From assembly GCA_028285035.1 (NCBI GenBank), contig JANQQF010000038.1, forward strand, positions 248,001 to 312,000: 64,000 nucleotides of DNA, given 5' to 3'. The notes beneath the pieces were generated by a model. That model worked only from the letters and a program-made list of their open reading frames with translations, was not told the DNA's origin and did no database searches. Each line of letters begins with the position of its first letter. Position 1 is the first letter of the stretch. This DNA comes from Phycisphaerae bacterium. Lineage in GTDB: Bacteria; Chloroflexota; Anaerolineae; 4572-78; J111. Made by a program: the position numbers and the translations under genes. Shown here piece after piece: positions 16,563-25,505 of this stretch.

Positions 16563-17699
16563 ATGTCTGAAAATAGTGTTGAATTAGATTTAGAACGGCA
16601 AAAAACAGCAAAAGAATATTCGAAACAAAGCCGAATGCTTTCATTGGTTGATTTAGTGCTGGGAACGATATATGTTTTGATTTGGGTATTTAGCGGATTA
16701 TCCCCTTGGTTACGTGACCAAGTTCATAATATCACGACAGTTACTTGGCTCAGTGTACCCCTGTTTGCCTTGGGCTTTGGCTTACCATACAGCATTTTGA
16801 CGGCTCCCTTAAGTTTTTACAGCGGCTATATCTTGCCTCATCGTTATGGCCAGTCTACGCAATCATTAGGATCTTGGCTATATGATCGGTTCAAAGGGAT
16901 AGCCCTTTCGGGGGTGTTTGGCTTGCTTATTTTGGAGATCATTTATGCTTTATTAGGGGCCGCTCCTACCTTCTGGTGGCTTTGGATGGCCTTGGTAATG
17001 CTTGTGTTCACCGTACTGCTCAGCAATCTTGCCCCGGTGTTAATCTTTCCCATCTTTTTCAAATACAAGCCGCTGGAAAACGAGGATTTAGAAAATCGCC
17101 TGACAAAACTGGCTGAACAGGCAGGGACTCACGTTCAGGGAGTGTATCAATTTGATTTGAGCAGCAAGACTGTGGCAGCAAATGCGGCTCTGATGGGGTT
17201 GGGCCGCACGCGACGTATTGTATTAGCCGATACGTTGCTGGATAGCTTTTCGGCAGATGAGATTGAAACGGTTTTAGCCCACGAACTGGGACATCACGTT
17301 TACAATGATTTGACCACAGGGATCGTAGTGCAATCAACCTTAACGCTGTTTGGCTTTTGGCTGGCCGATTTGGTTATGCGTTGGGGAATTAGTTTTTTTG
17401 GCTACGCGGGTTTAACCGACCCAGCGACCCTCCCCTTGCTGATGATTGCCCTCAGTGTGTTTGGCCTAGTGACAATGCCTCTTGGTAACTTGTGGTCTCG
17501 GTGGCGCGAAGTTCACGCCGACCGTTATGCTTTGACCACAACCCGCAAACCCCAAGCCTTTATCAGCGCTATGACGCGGCTGGCCAACCAAAATTTGGCT
17601 GATGCCGAGCCGCCAGCTTGGGTTGAGTTTCTGCTTCATAGCCATCCTTCAATTAGCAAGCGCGTGGCCATGGCTCAGAGCTTTCAGGTTGATGATTAA
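16563..17699 (+). CDS. M48 family (Ste24-type) membrane metalloprotease
   Basis: This 378-aa integral membrane protease has several hydrophobic segments (about 30-50, 60-95, 112-165 and 255-310). The zinc motif is HELGH at 240-244, and the third ligand Glu316 lies in WREVHADRYAL. The long N-terminal membrane region and AANAALMGLGRTRRIVLADTLLD resemble eukaryotic-type Ste24 CAAX protease homologues rather than HtpX. ATG 16563 is chosen because AGGAG precedes it with good spacing; the frame extends upstream to 16467 without a ribosome site. It probably takes part in membrane protein quality control. It ends 30 bp before the convergent CHAT gene. Confidence 0.9.
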   Translation: MSENSVELDLERQKTAKEYSKQSRMLSLVDLVLGTIYVLIWVFSGLSPWLRDQVHNITTVTWLSVPLFALGFGLPYSILTAPLSFYSGYILPHRYGQSTQSLGSWLYDRFKGIALSGVFGLLILEIIYALLGAAPTFWWLWMALVMLVFTVLLSNLAPVLIFPIFFKYKPLENEDLENRLTKLAEQAGTHVQGVYQFDLSSKTVAANAALMGLGRTRRIVLADTLLDSFSADEIETVLAHELGHHVYNDLTTGIVVQSTLTLFGFWLADLVMRWGISFFGYAGLTDPATLPLLMIALSVFGLVTMPLGNLWSRWREVHADRYALTTTRKPQAFISAMTRLANQNLADAEPPAWVEFLLHSHPSISKRVAMAQSFQVDD

Positions 17700-17729
17700 G
17701 CTTTTGTCACCTTCATTGGACACAAGAAT

Positions 17730-19454
17730 TTATTTTTCATACTCCGATAATGGTCCTGGCTCTCCCTGACAGATGAATCCTCCCCAGTTGCGTGGATCCT
17801 CATACCTCTTTTTCTTTTTAAGGGTAAGTTGAGCTTGACGTAAGGCCTCGACCCGCGCTTCACCAGCCAGGATGCGGGAATAGTAGTCGGTCATCAGCAT
17901 TTGTGTTGGTTTGTCTAGCACTGCCCATAAACTGATCACAAGCGTTTTTGCCCCAGCTAGCATAAAGGCTCGTCTTAGACCGAAGACCCCTTCTCCGGCT
18001 TTCACTTGGCCTAAACCAGTTTCGCAGGCGGAGAGAACCACCAAATCGGTTGCTAACAAGTCGATTGCAGCCACATCCTCGCCATTAAGAATAGCATTTT
18101 CCGCCTCTTCGGGGAGTGTGCCACCCTGGATTTGAGTATTTGCACCAGCCAAAGCCAAGCCACAGCGGAGCAGTGGATTTTCTAAATAGGTTAATTGAGC
18201 TTGGGGAGTATTTGAGCGAGCTAATCCAAAACTCATTGAACGGGTTGGGCTTTTTTCTGTCGTCTTTTGTTGATCTTCAAGATAGTAACCGTGCGTGGCC
18301 AAATGAAGAATATAAGGCGAGGCATGCTTTTTTAGTTGACTTTCCAGAGCTTTGGCTCCCAATAAAGGGGTGACCTCCAATAACTCAGCGATTTGCTTCC
18401 CTTCAGCTCGTGTTCCTGGTAGCTGGGAAAAGTGAATATTTTCCTGGCTTAGATTTCGTAAATGACGAGGTTGTGGGGGGCTAACAGGAGATTTTGAAAC
18501 CTGATCTTCGGTTGGAGCTATTTGCGTTTGATTTACCTCTAGATCAAAGTCAGGATCAGCCAGGACAATTGGAGCCGTTGGTACACCTGAAACGGGTGCC
18601 CCAAATCGTAAAATATCACGCCCGACCCTAAGGTAGCTAAAAGTATAGATGTCAATTAACCTTTGCCCATCGTTATCTTCTGTGGGCAAAATCTCAAAAG
18701 GCAGGCGGGTCAGGTCGCCATCAGGTGAGAGAAACACCCGATGACAATCACCCAAGGCTGGGCGTAAGGGATCAAAGATTTTTTCTCTTAGTTGTTGACC
18801 CAAGGCTAAGGCATTTTCGGCTGGGCTCTTCTGCCCTTTTCGTCGTTTTCGTCGGGCCAAACGAGTCTCCTCAACCCCACGTGTTTCGTCCTCACCCGTG
18901 ACTGTTGCCCGAAAACGAGAGATCAGATCATCAATTGGCTCTGCTTCCCCCAAGTCAAACATCGTGACCGCCTCAGGCTTTTGCGCGGGTAAGACGAAGG
19001 CTAGATAACGGGCGGGCTGGGTTATACCCTTCTCAGCATCAAAGCCACTGAACTGCATAAATTCAACCAGCATTGTGTGGGGTGGCAAGGCCTGAGCTAT
19101 AGCAGTTGCATTGGCAGCCTGCATTTTTTTTGTTAAATTCATCTCCGGAATCTGACGGGCCAGTTCGGCCTCCAGAGTTCCGTATTCAGTCTGCCACCTT
19201 CTTAACTGACGTCGGTCAGCCGCCACGTCGTCACTGTTTAGGCCGTCCATTAGCTTGTCGTTAATCTGCTGTCCCAAGATTTTGAAGCGTTGTATCTGTG
19301 GGGCTAGAGCGGGATAACGACCACTTAGGAGAGCCTCTCTTTGGGCCAGCGCGCCTTCCGTGCTTAACCCTTTCCGTCGTAGCCACACCTCGAAACATTT
19401 GATAATAGCCTCTGGTCTATCGAACATATCTTGGCTTACTAAGGAATACAACAA
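17730..19454 (-). CDS. CHAT domain protease fragment (C-terminal part of the broken TPR-CHAT gene)
   Basis: This 574-aa reading frame holds the linker typical of TPR-CHAT proteins (LRRKGLSTEGALAQREALL) and a complete CHAT domain. The catalytic His is in HLATHGYYLED (codon 18291-18293) and the Cys in VVLSACETGLG (codon 18024-18026). CHAT proteases are caspase relatives used in prokaryotic proteolytic cascades, including defence-linked craspases. The frame opens with an ATG that matches the middle of homologues and has no ribosome site, and it overlaps the TPR frame by 16 bp. It is most likely a 3' piece of a larger gene rather than an independent gene. Confidence 0.7.
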   Translation of the reverse strand: MLYSLVSQDMFDRPEAIIKCFEVWLRRKGLSTEGALAQREALLSGRYPALAPQIQRFKILGQQINDKLMDGLNSDDVAADRRQLRRWQTEYGTLEAELARQIPEMNLTKKMQAANATAIAQALPPHTMLVEFMQFSGFDAEKGITQPARYLAFVLPAQKPEAVTMFDLGEAEPIDDLISRFRATVTGEDETRGVEETRLARRKRRKGQKSPAENALALGQQLREKIFDPLRPALGDCHRVFLSPDGDLTRLPFEILPTEDNDGQRLIDIYTFSYLRVGRDILRFGAPVSGVPTAPIVLADPDFDLEVNQTQIAPTEDQVSKSPVSPPQPRHLRNLSQENIHFSQLPGTRAEGKQIAELLEVTPLLGAKALESQLKKHASPYILHLATHGYYLEDQQKTTEKSPTRSMSFGLARSNTPQAQLTYLENPLLRCGLALAGANTQIQGGTLPEEAENAILNGEDVAAIDLLATDLVVLSACETGLGQVKAGEGVFGLRRAFMLAGAKTLVISLWAVLDKPTQMLMTDYYSRILAGEARVEALRQAQLTLKKKKRYEDPRNWGGFICQGEPGPLSEYEK

Positions 19455-20368
19455 TTCTGTTTCAATTGAATCCTGTTGAGATAGACTAGGCGTTGATGTT
19501 CCGAGCCAAAGGAAAAGATCTGACCAATGACCTGATCGGTGACCTCAGCCGTTTTGAGGCTGTATTGTAATGCTTCATCGAACCGCCCCTGACTACGATA
19601 CAAAAATGCTAAACCGTTTAGACAGTTGGCATAATCTCGGTGATTTTCGCCCACTTTTTTCTGTGTGATCTCTACTGCCTCTTGAAATAGAGGCTCTGCC
19701 TCATCGAGTTGGCCCATTTTATGGTACAACATACCTAAACCGGTCAGGTTGGGCACGTAACTTGGATGGGTTTCGCGCCCAACTTTTCGAGCAATCTCCA
19801 CCGCATCTTTTAACAGGGGTTCTGCCTCATCGGGCTGGTCTCTGCTATCATATAACCTGCCTAGGTTACCCAGACTCAGAGTATAATGCGGATGGGTTTC
19901 ACGCCCTGCTTTTCGCATAATCCGAATTGCATTTTTTAATAGGGGTTCTTCCTGATCAAGCTGGCCTATACTATCGTACAACATGCCCAAATTAATCAAA
20001 CTAGCAACATAATCTGGATGACTTTCGTTCAGTGTTTCTCGTCTGATCTTCCACGCTTGTTCAAGTAGTGGTTTTGCCCGATCAAGCTGGCCTATTTGTT
20101 GGTACAACGCAGCCAAATTGGTCAGAATAGAGGCATAAAGTGGATGATTTTCGCCGACTGTTTTCCGTATGATTTTCCGCGCCTGTTCCAATAATGGTTT
20201 TGCCCGATCATACTGGCCCATTTGTTGGTACAAGGCAGCCAAATTGGTCAGACTAGCAGCATAATCCCAATGATTTTCCCCTATTATTTTCCGCCTGATC
20301 TCTAAAACCTCACTATACAAAGGTTCTGCCTCATCGAGTTGGCCCATTGTTTGATACAATAGGCCCAA
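19439..20368 (-). pseudogene. middle TPR fragment of the broken TPR-CHAT gene
   Basis: This frame carries about six TPRs of the type GENHxxYAxxLxxLGxLYxxxGQxDxAEPLL. It is in phase with the upstream 253-aa fragment (the two are separated only by the TAG codon at 20429-20431) and out of phase with the CHAT frame. The apparent start is a TTG within a repeat and has no ribosome site. It ends at a TAG soon after the frameshift, with residues (KQNCCIP) that match nothing in the family. Confidence 0.7.
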
Positions 20369-21130
20369 ACCGTTTAGATTATGGGCATAATCTGGATGGT
20401 TTTCGCCGACTGTTTTTCGTATAATCCCCTACGCCTGACTCAACTGGGTCTCTGCCCGATCATATTGACCCATTTTTTGGTACAACATGCCCAAACCGTT
20501 TAGACTCTTGGCATAATCCAAATGATTTTCGCCCACTGCTTTCCGCAAAATCGCCTGTGCCTGACTCAACAAAGGCTCTGCCTGATCAAATTGGCCTAGG
20601 CTATCGTACACGCTACCCAAATTGTATAGAACGGCGGCATAACTCGGATGGGTTTCGCCCATTGCTTGCCGCGTGATGTCTCGTGCCTCGCTCAATAAAA
20701 GTTCTGCTTGATCGTACTGGCCTGTGTTCTGGTATAGAATACCCAAGTTGGTCAGACTGGTAGTATAATCAAGATGGGTTTGGTCCAACGCTTGCCGCCT
20801 GATCTCCAGTGCTTGTTTCCACAGGGGCACCGCTTGTGCATATTGACTGGTGTTAAAATATATCAGGCCCAAATCGTATAGAATACTGGCATAATAAGGA
20901 TGGTTTTCCCCTGTTGTTTGCCGCGTGATCTCTCGCGCCTCACTTAATAGAGGCTCTGCCTGACCGGGCTTCCCGATGTGAAAATACAATATACCCAATA
21001 TGTAGAGACTGTGGGCATAGCTAGAATGGTTTTCGCCCACTAGTTGACGGCTCAGCTCTCTTGCTGCTTGGGCAGGTGCCAGAGCCTGTTGATAGTTGCC
21101 TTGCCGCATAAGCTCGTCTGTTTGTTCAAA
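19560..21130 (-). repeat. 126-bp tandem repeats encoding TPRs
   Basis: About twelve degenerate copies of a 126-bp unit encode 42-residue TPRs across the broken TPR-CHAT gene. Copies share recognisable DNA, such as variants of TGGCCCATTTTTTGGTACAA and CGGATGGTTTTCGCC on the plus strand. This implies recent expansion and makes the region prone to recombination and mis-assembly. Confidence 0.75.
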
Positions 21131-21190
21131 CAAGGAATTCAGTTCTTCTTCTGGCGTACGATCACCAAATAAATGCTTTAGAAATGACAT
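20429..21190 (-). CDS. N-terminal TPR fragment of the broken TPR-CHAT gene
   Basis: This 253-aa piece carries the true start of the locus: ATG 21190 with AAGGGG about eight bases upstream. It begins [20 protein letters not shown] and continues into TPRs of 42 residues, each with the GENHxxYA and GQxxQAEPLL pattern. It stops at TAG inside the sixth repeat. It could still be made as a soluble TPR protein without the protease. Confidence 0.65.
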   Translation of the reverse strand: MSFLKHLFGDRTPEEELNSLFEQTDELMRQGNYQQALAPAQAARELSRQLVGENHSSYAHSLYILGILYFHIGKPGQAEPLLSEAREITRQTTGENHPYYASILYDLGLIYFNTSQYAQAVPLWKQALEIRRQALDQTHLDYTTSLTNLGILYQNTGQYDQAELLLSEARDITRQAMGETHPSYAAVLYNLGSVYDSLGQFDQAEPLLSQAQAILRKAVGENHLDYAKSLNGLGMLYQKMGQYDRAETQLSQA

Positions 21191-21418
21191 CGTTATCCCC
21201 TTTTTATTTCTTTAATCAATCCAACACTTGCTTGCTCGCCAGTGACAAGAGCTTACACGAACTCTCGACAATTTTTAAGCCAAATATTTCAACTAAGATT
21301 ACTAAATGGGTTGATTGACACTTTTATCGTAAATCTCTTAGGATGGCAAGATTGTACCAGACGGGTAGGAGCCTCGGTGATATACTTTTGGTTAAAATTT
21401 TCAGAAGAGTTTATTGTT

Positions 21419-22168
21419 ATGGCACAAGCAATCACAGATCAACAACCCTTATGGCCTGCGTCTAATTTATCCGAATTTTTTGCAGGAATGCGGGCGACGA
21501 TTCCCCTCGTCATTGGGGCAATTCCATTTGGAATCATATTTGGGACCCTATCCTCAAGTAGCGGTCTCTCGTTTGGGGCCACGATGGCGATGTCGGCCAT
21601 TGTTTTTGCTGGCTCGGCCCAATTTATTGCGCTTGGGCTTGTGGCAGTGGGGACAACGTGGCCGATCATCGTTTTGACCACCTTTGTCGTCAATTTGCGC
21701 CACTTGCTTTATGCTGCGGCCCTTCTTCCCTTTGTTAAACAATTATCTCAGGTCTGGCGCATTCCCCTTGCCTTCTGGTTAACTGATGAAACCTTTGCTG
21801 TGGTGATTGAGCGCTACAATCAGCCCGATACCTCTCCCCGAAAGCATTGGTACTACTTTGGCTCGTCTTTATTGATGTATGTGAATTGGCAACTTTGTAC
21901 CTTTATCGGGTTAACAGTAGGGCAAACGATCCCAAATGCCGCCGCTTGGGGCCTTGATTTTGCGATGCCTGTTACGTTTATTGGCATGATCATTCCGTAT
22001 TTGAAGAATCGGCCGATGTGGGCGGCTGTGATCGTCTCGGGTATTGTCTCTGTCCTAGCCTTTTCTCTGCCTCACAAGTTAGGCCTAATGTTGGCCGCCT
22101 TATCGGGAATCATTACTGGCCTGCTGCTTGAAACGATTTCGTTCAAAGAGGAGGCTGATCGTGACTGA
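21419..22168 (+). CDS. azlC: AzlC family branched-chain amino acid exporter, large subunit
   Basis: This 249-aa integral membrane protein pairs with AzlD to export branched-chain amino acids or analogues. Family segments are visible: [35 protein letters not shown] and [18 protein letters not shown] 21419 gives the normal family length and N-terminus; the frame is open upstream to 21242, but that extension has no family match. A weak GAAGAG precedes the start. Its last codons overlap the azlD start. The same window has Val-attenuated ilvBN, so branched-chain amino acid balance is a shared theme. Confidence 0.9.
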   Translation: MAQAITDQQPLWPASNLSEFFAGMRATIPLVIGAIPFGIIFGTLSSSSGLSFGATMAMSAIVFAGSAQFIALGLVAVGTTWPIIVLTTFVVNLRHLLYAAALLPFVKQLSQVWRIPLAFWLTDETFAVVIERYNQPDTSPRKHWYYFGSSLLMYVNWQLCTFIGLTVGQTIPNAAAWGLDFAMPVTFIGMIIPYLKNRPMWAAVIVSGIVSVLAFSLPHKLGLMLAALSGIITGLLLETISFKEEADRD

Positions 22169-22487
22169 AGTCTATTTAATTGGGGGAATGGCTCTGGTTA
22201 CCTTCTTGATTCGCTATAGCCTATTTGCTCTATCGGGTCGGATTGAACTGCCAAAGCGTATATTTGCAGGCCTGCGATATGTGCCTCCCGCTGTTCTAAC
22301 CGCAATTGTGGTGCCAGCCGTATTGATGCCAGGTGGTCACATAGAATTTAGCTACACCAATGTTTATCTAATTGGTGGTATTGTAGCTTTTCTTGTGGGC
22401 TGGTTTAGTCGAAGTTTATTATTGACGATTGTCATTGGCATGATGAGTTTCTTTGCTTGGCAATGGCTCTTACTATTTTTTACTTAA
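22161..22487 (+). CDS. azlD: AzlD family branched-chain amino acid exporter, small subunit
   Basis: The 108-aa hydrophobic partner of AzlC begins at GTG 22161 ([18 protein letters not shown]), with GAGGAGG six bases upstream, overlapping the azlC stop by 8 bp. This is typical translational coupling. [16 protein letters not shown] and about four membrane segments match the family. Starting further upstream would add residues ([11 protein letters not shown]) that lie within azlC and are not expected. Confidence 0.92.
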   Translation: MTEVYLIGGMALVTFLIRYSLFALSGRIELPKRIFAGLRYVPPAVLTAIVVPAVLMPGGHIEFSYTNVYLIGGIVAFLVGWFSRSLLLTIVIGMMSFFAWQWLLLFFT

Positions 22488-22532
22488 ATGGCTATAAAAT
22501 CTTAAAAATTTCTTTAAAATTTTATAGCCATT
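22487..22532. terminator. 14-bp inverted repeat after azlD
   Basis: AATGGCTATAAAAT (22487-22500) pairs perfectly with ATTTTATAGCCATT (22519-22532), starting at the azlD stop codon. No T run follows, so it may act through stem strength or as a 3' end stabiliser. Confidence 0.55.
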
Positions 22533-22587
22533 AAGATTCTTGGTACCTAATCGCTATTGTTGTTAGCTCATTGCTCGTGTTATGCTG

Positions 22588-22836
22588 TCACTGCTCAGGT
22601 AAAAGACCTGGCCAGTGAACCTTGCTCTTTATAAATTGAATTAAGCTGAGATGTGTGTAACGAATAATTGTTTTTGACTGTTATGGTCAAAAATCTCAGC
22701 TTTGATGGTTGTCAGAAGTGATTATTTTTCTCGAAGCCATCAAATCAATGTCTATTTAAGCTCGCTTTGGGTTCATTGGTTCTTTGTGATGATTTTTCAT
22801 CAAACTAACCAATATGGTGCCCAAGCGAGTTTTTTG
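22588..22836 (+). ncRNA. candidate 250-nt structured RNA upstream of the cohesin cluster
   Basis: Four elaborate hairpins follow in series. H0: TCACTG/CAGTGA with CAGGT/ACCTG inside (22588-22618). H1: AAGCTGAGAT/ATCTCAGCTT outside (22643-22652 with 22693-22702) and TTTTTGAC/GTCAAAAA inside (22671-22678 with 22686-22693). H2: TTTGATGG/CCATCAAA (22701-22708 with 22737-22744). H3: a long terminator hairpin. The pairing is nearly complete and has no coding content with a start signal. It ends 33 bases before the first cohesin gene, so it is either an independent RNA or an attenuating leader for the cluster. No known riboswitch class was recognised. Confidence 0.65.
22761..22835 (+). terminator. 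long nested terminator hairpin before the cohesin cluster
   Basis: CTCGCTT(T)GGG (22761-22771) pairs with CCCAAGCGAG (22820-22829), ATTGGTT (22775-22781) with AACCAAT (22807-22813), and TGATGA (22787-22792) with TCATCA (22797-22802) around a TTTT loop. That is 23 base pairs in one nested hairpin, followed by six Ts. Only the plus strand has the T run, which fixes the orientation. Confidence 0.8.
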
Positions 22837-22868
22837 TTTCAATATATTATTGATTTGTGGAGAAACCT

Positions 22869-23957
22869 ATGTATCAATCCCCCTCAATTATCCGACCACT
22901 TCGGATAGCATTACTTATTTCTGTTTTAACCTTGGTTACGTTTTTCAATGCATCAAATCGAGTAGTTTTTGCACAAGAGCCATCAGATGAAGGGGCTCCA
23001 TCCGAGGGTCCAAATCTTGCGATTGAATTGTCTTCTGCATTTAGCATCGCTAACCTCTCACCAACACCGGTTTTTCAAGTGGGTGATCAATTTCAAATTT
23101 CAATTACGGCGCTTGGTATCGATGCCCCAGGCTTATTTGGTAGCCAGTTTGAAATTAATTATGACCCCCAATATTTGAATGTTGTCGAGGATAGCTTGTC
23201 CCCAGGTAGTGTAACCGAACCCGTTGTCAACCCTATTCGAGTTATTGATAACGAGGCAGGGCAAGTTAGATTTGCGGCTAGCCGCCAGGGCGATCTTGAA
23301 AACCTGACCGGCAATATTGTTTTGGCAACGTTGACCTTTGAAGCTGTTGGTGCCACGGAACCCCCGTCTGGACAAACAACAACTATTGCCTTGGATGATG
23401 TTAGATTGGGGGCTAAAGGCGGTGTCTCAATTACAGTGGCGGGTATCGTCGATTTAGCGCTCATAATTCAAGAAGATGACTCCTTGCCAGGTCTAGGAGA
23501 CATTATTGGCGTTGCAACTGTTGAAGGTCGGGATGCAGATAATCAAGCTGGTCATACGATTACCCTTATTGATGAACTTGATAATGAGATTTTAATAAGT
23601 ACGAATGATGAAGGTGATTTCTGGTTCGATGATATTTCTGCCGGTACCTACGACATCTCAGCAAACCGAGACGGTTTTCTTGTTGCACGTTGTGAAGACT
23701 TAAGTCATGCGGAAGCTACCCTAACCGAGCTATTAGCCGTAAATCTATTAGCTGGGGATATTGATAGTGATGAAGTGATTGACATTAGTGATGCTGTCGC
23801 CATAGGGCAGTCTTTGGGCGAAACCGACTCTGTCGCCGACCTGAATGCAGATCAGAGCGTTGATGTGATCGATTTAATTCTTATGGCTACCAATTATGGT
23901 CAAACATCAGGAGACAATCCCTGGACCTGTCAGTTACCAGTTTCAGTTCAAGGATAA
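22869..23957 (+). CDS. secreted cohesin-dockerin protein 1
   Basis: The 362-aa protein has a signal peptide (about 1-35, ending VVFA). It then has a cohesin-like beta-sandwich (50-200, with GSQFEINYDPQYLNV), a carboxypeptidase-regulatory-like domain (211-280) and a type I dockerin (292-345). The dockerin has two calcium loops: DIDSDEVIDISD and DLNADQSVDVID. Having both partner modules on one chain means copies could bind each other or neighbours in chains. ATG 22869 has GGAG six bases upstream; a GTG at 22857 is in frame but is itself part of that ribosome site. Only 53 bp separate it from its paralogue, with no terminator between. No catalytic module is present. Confidence 0.85.
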   Translation: MYQSPSIIRPLRIALLISVLTLVTFFNASNRVVFAQEPSDEGAPSEGPNLAIELSSAFSIANLSPTPVFQVGDQFQISITALGIDAPGLFGSQFEINYDPQYLNVVEDSLSPGSVTEPVVNPIRVIDNEAGQVRFAASRQGDLENLTGNIVLATLTFEAVGATEPPSGQTTTIALDDVRLGAKGGVSITVAGIVDLALIIQEDDSLPGLGDIIGVATVEGRDADNQAGHTITLIDELDNEILISTNDEGDFWFDDISAGTYDISANRDGFLVARCEDLSHAEATLTELLAVNLLAGDIDSDEVIDISDAVAIGQSLGETDSVADLNADQSVDVIDLILMATNYGQTSGDNPWTCQLPVSVQG

Positions 23958-24010
23958 ATAAAATTTATGATTATGAAATTTAATGAATATTAGAATAAAG
24001 GAGAGTGATT

Positions 24011-25384
24011 ATGAAACTTTCGACAATCTCAACAAGAATACAATTTATCTCACTTGGCCTCGTATTTGCGTTTGTGCTCATTTTTAGTATGGCTCAAGCG
24101 GCACCCCAAGCTCAGGACAGTGGCACGGCTTGGGAGGATCCCACAGCGACACCAACAGCCGATGACGCGACAAGTACCCCTGTAACAGCAACTGAGACGG
24201 CAACAACCGCACCTACGGAAACGGTTGATCCAACGGCGACAGCAGAGGCAACGGTGATAGCTACACAAACTGTTGCTGCAACAGCGACTAGCACAACCAC
24301 CACGCCCACTGCAACCCAAACAACTGTGGCAACAACAACGGCAACAGCTGTTCCCACAGACGACCCTACTGCAACTGTAACAGCTGTCCCAACTGACGAA
24401 ACCGTTGAACCAACGGCGACAACCACAGTGGAAGCTACAGCGACTGCAACAACCGAACCCACAACTGAACCCACAGCAACTGCTACGGCGACCGATGAAC
24501 CTACAGCTGACTTTATTGTTGAAGTCGAGGGACCGTCTACGGTTACTGTTGGTGATACATTTGATGTAAGTGTTGTCGCTAAAAACGTCCCTGATCCAGG
24601 AATTTTTGGATATCAATTTGAGTTTAATTGGGATGATACGGTTGTAAGCCCCGTCGATGATACGCTGAGTTTGAATGACTCATTCGGATTACAAGCGCAA
24701 AGAGATATCAGTACAGATCAGCTTAGTCTCGCAGTCAGTCGACAAGGTGATGTTGATGATTTAGGTGGAGATTTAACCCTGCTCACCTGGACATTCCAAG
24801 CTGATGCTGTCACTGACCCAGATGCAACGACGTTTAGCTTAAGCGATTGGAAATTTGGTCGAAAAGGTGGTGTTGTGGTTTTAGTCGATCAGGTTATTGA
24901 TCTGGATGTTATCATTGAAGAAATCGATGATACCGCAGGGAATGGCGACATTGTTGGTAATATAACGGTCGAAGGTCGTGCCGATGATAATCAAGCAGGC
25001 CACGAAGTGACAGCCATAGCAAATAGCACGGCGAGTGATATTACAGATGATGCTGGTGATTTCTGGATCAATGATGCCCCGGCCGATACCTACACGGTTA
25101 CTGCAAACAGTGCTGGCTTCTTGTCTACAACTTGTACTGATGTTGCTCATAGTGTAGATGCCCTAACCACACTGAACAATACAACTCTCTTGGCTGGTGA
25201 TATTGACGATGATGGTGTGATTGATATTACAGATGCCACCGCTATTGGTACAGCATTTGGCAGTACTGAGGCCGATGAAGTTGCTAACTTGAATGTTGAT
25301 GATGAAGTAGACATTCTGGATTTGATTTTGATGGCTGCCAATTATGGGCAAACCTCAGCGGATAATCCTTGGAGTTGTCAATAA
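24011..25384 (+). CDS. secreted cohesin-dockerin protein 2 with Thr/Ala-rich stalk
   Basis: A paralogue of the preceding gene, 457 aa. It has a signal peptide (1-30, ending AQA), a mucin-like stalk of about 125 residues made almost only of Thr, Ala, Pro, Glu and Val (42-166), a cohesin-like domain (168-302), a regulatory-like beta domain (311-380) and a type I dockerin (393-446) with loops DIDDDGVIDITD and NLNVDDEVDILD. The stalk is a likely O-glycosylation site and would hold the domains away from the cell. ATG 24011 follows AAAGGAG with good spacing. Cotranscribed with protein 1, to judge from the gap. Confidence 0.85.
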   Translation: MKLSTISTRIQFISLGLVFAFVLIFSMAQAAPQAQDSGTAWEDPTATPTADDATSTPVTATETATTAPTETVDPTATAEATVIATQTVAATATSTTTTPTATQTTVATTTATAVPTDDPTATVTAVPTDETVEPTATTTVEATATATTEPTTEPTATATATDEPTADFIVEVEGPSTVTVGDTFDVSVVAKNVPDPGIFGYQFEFNWDDTVVSPVDDTLSLNDSFGLQAQRDISTDQLSLAVSRQGDVDDLGGDLTLLTWTFQADAVTDPDATTFSLSDWKFGRKGGVVVLVDQVIDLDVIIEEIDDTAGNGDIVGNITVEGRADDNQAGHEVTAIANSTASDITDDAGDFWINDAPADTYTVTANSAGFLSTTCTDVAHSVDALTTLNNTTLLAGDIDDDGVIDITDATAIGTAFGSTEADEVANLNVDDEVDILDLILMAANYGQTSADNPWSCQ

Positions 25385-25425
25385 TAAAGTAGTGTGACGT
25401 TAAGGTCCACATCATATATCCTTTC

Positions 25426-25459
25426 AAAGGTGTGATAGGTTTTTGCCTATCACACCTTT
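25426..25459. terminator. 14-bp inverted repeat after cohesin-dockerin protein 2
   Basis: AAAGGTGTGATAGG (25426-25439) pairs perfectly with CCTATCACACCTTT (25446-25459) around a six-base loop. No T run follows, so it may be a weak terminator or an mRNA 3' stabiliser between the first two and the third cohesin genes. Confidence 0.6.
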
Positions 25460-25505
25460 CCCAGAATTTGGAAAGCTCAAATTATTTCTTTGAGGCATAA
25501 CAATC

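Larger units (their letters stand above)
17730..21190 (-). pseudogene. TPR-CHAT protein gene, broken by a nonsense codon and a frameshift
   Basis: Read as one unit, this locus would encode about 1150 residues: an N-terminal helical segment, about twelve 42-residue kinesin-light-chain-like TPRs and a C-terminal CHAT (caspase-like) protease domain. Two lesions split it. A TAG at 20431-20429 interrupts a repeat where sister repeats have Gln (LSQA-stop-GIIRKTVGENHPDYA), which fits a CAG to TAG change. A one-base shift in 19445-19475 separates SEHQRLVYLNRIQ from LLYSLVSQ, which in intact homologues are continuous. The reading frame is otherwise clean, so decay is recent or the lesions are sequence errors. 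No slippery heptamer is present at the shift. Confidence 0.75.

Noticed and set aside
19445..19475. Programmed -1 frameshifting to join TPR and CHAT frames
   Set aside because: No slippery heptamer (X XXY YYZ) or downstream pseudoknot is seen, and the same gene also carries a nonsense codon, so simple decay or sequence error is more likely.
20429..20431. TAG read as an amino acid (recoding)
   Set aside because: Other genes in the window show no sign of stop reassignment; real genes such as the CHAT frame do not run through TAG elsewhere.
19560..21130. CRISPR-like or minisatellite array
   Set aside because: The 126-bp periodicity is coding (42-residue TPRs), the repeats are degenerate and there are no unique spacers.
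21242..21418. N-terminal extension of AzlC
   Set aside because: The 59 extra residues do not match the family and have no ribosome site; the family start is at 21419.
24050..24616. 188-codon minus-strand frame full of Cys, Ser and Arg
   Set aside because: It is the reverse of the Thr/Ala-repeat stalk of cohesin-dockerin protein 2; the Cys richness is a by-product of the ACA/ACC/GCA-type codons.
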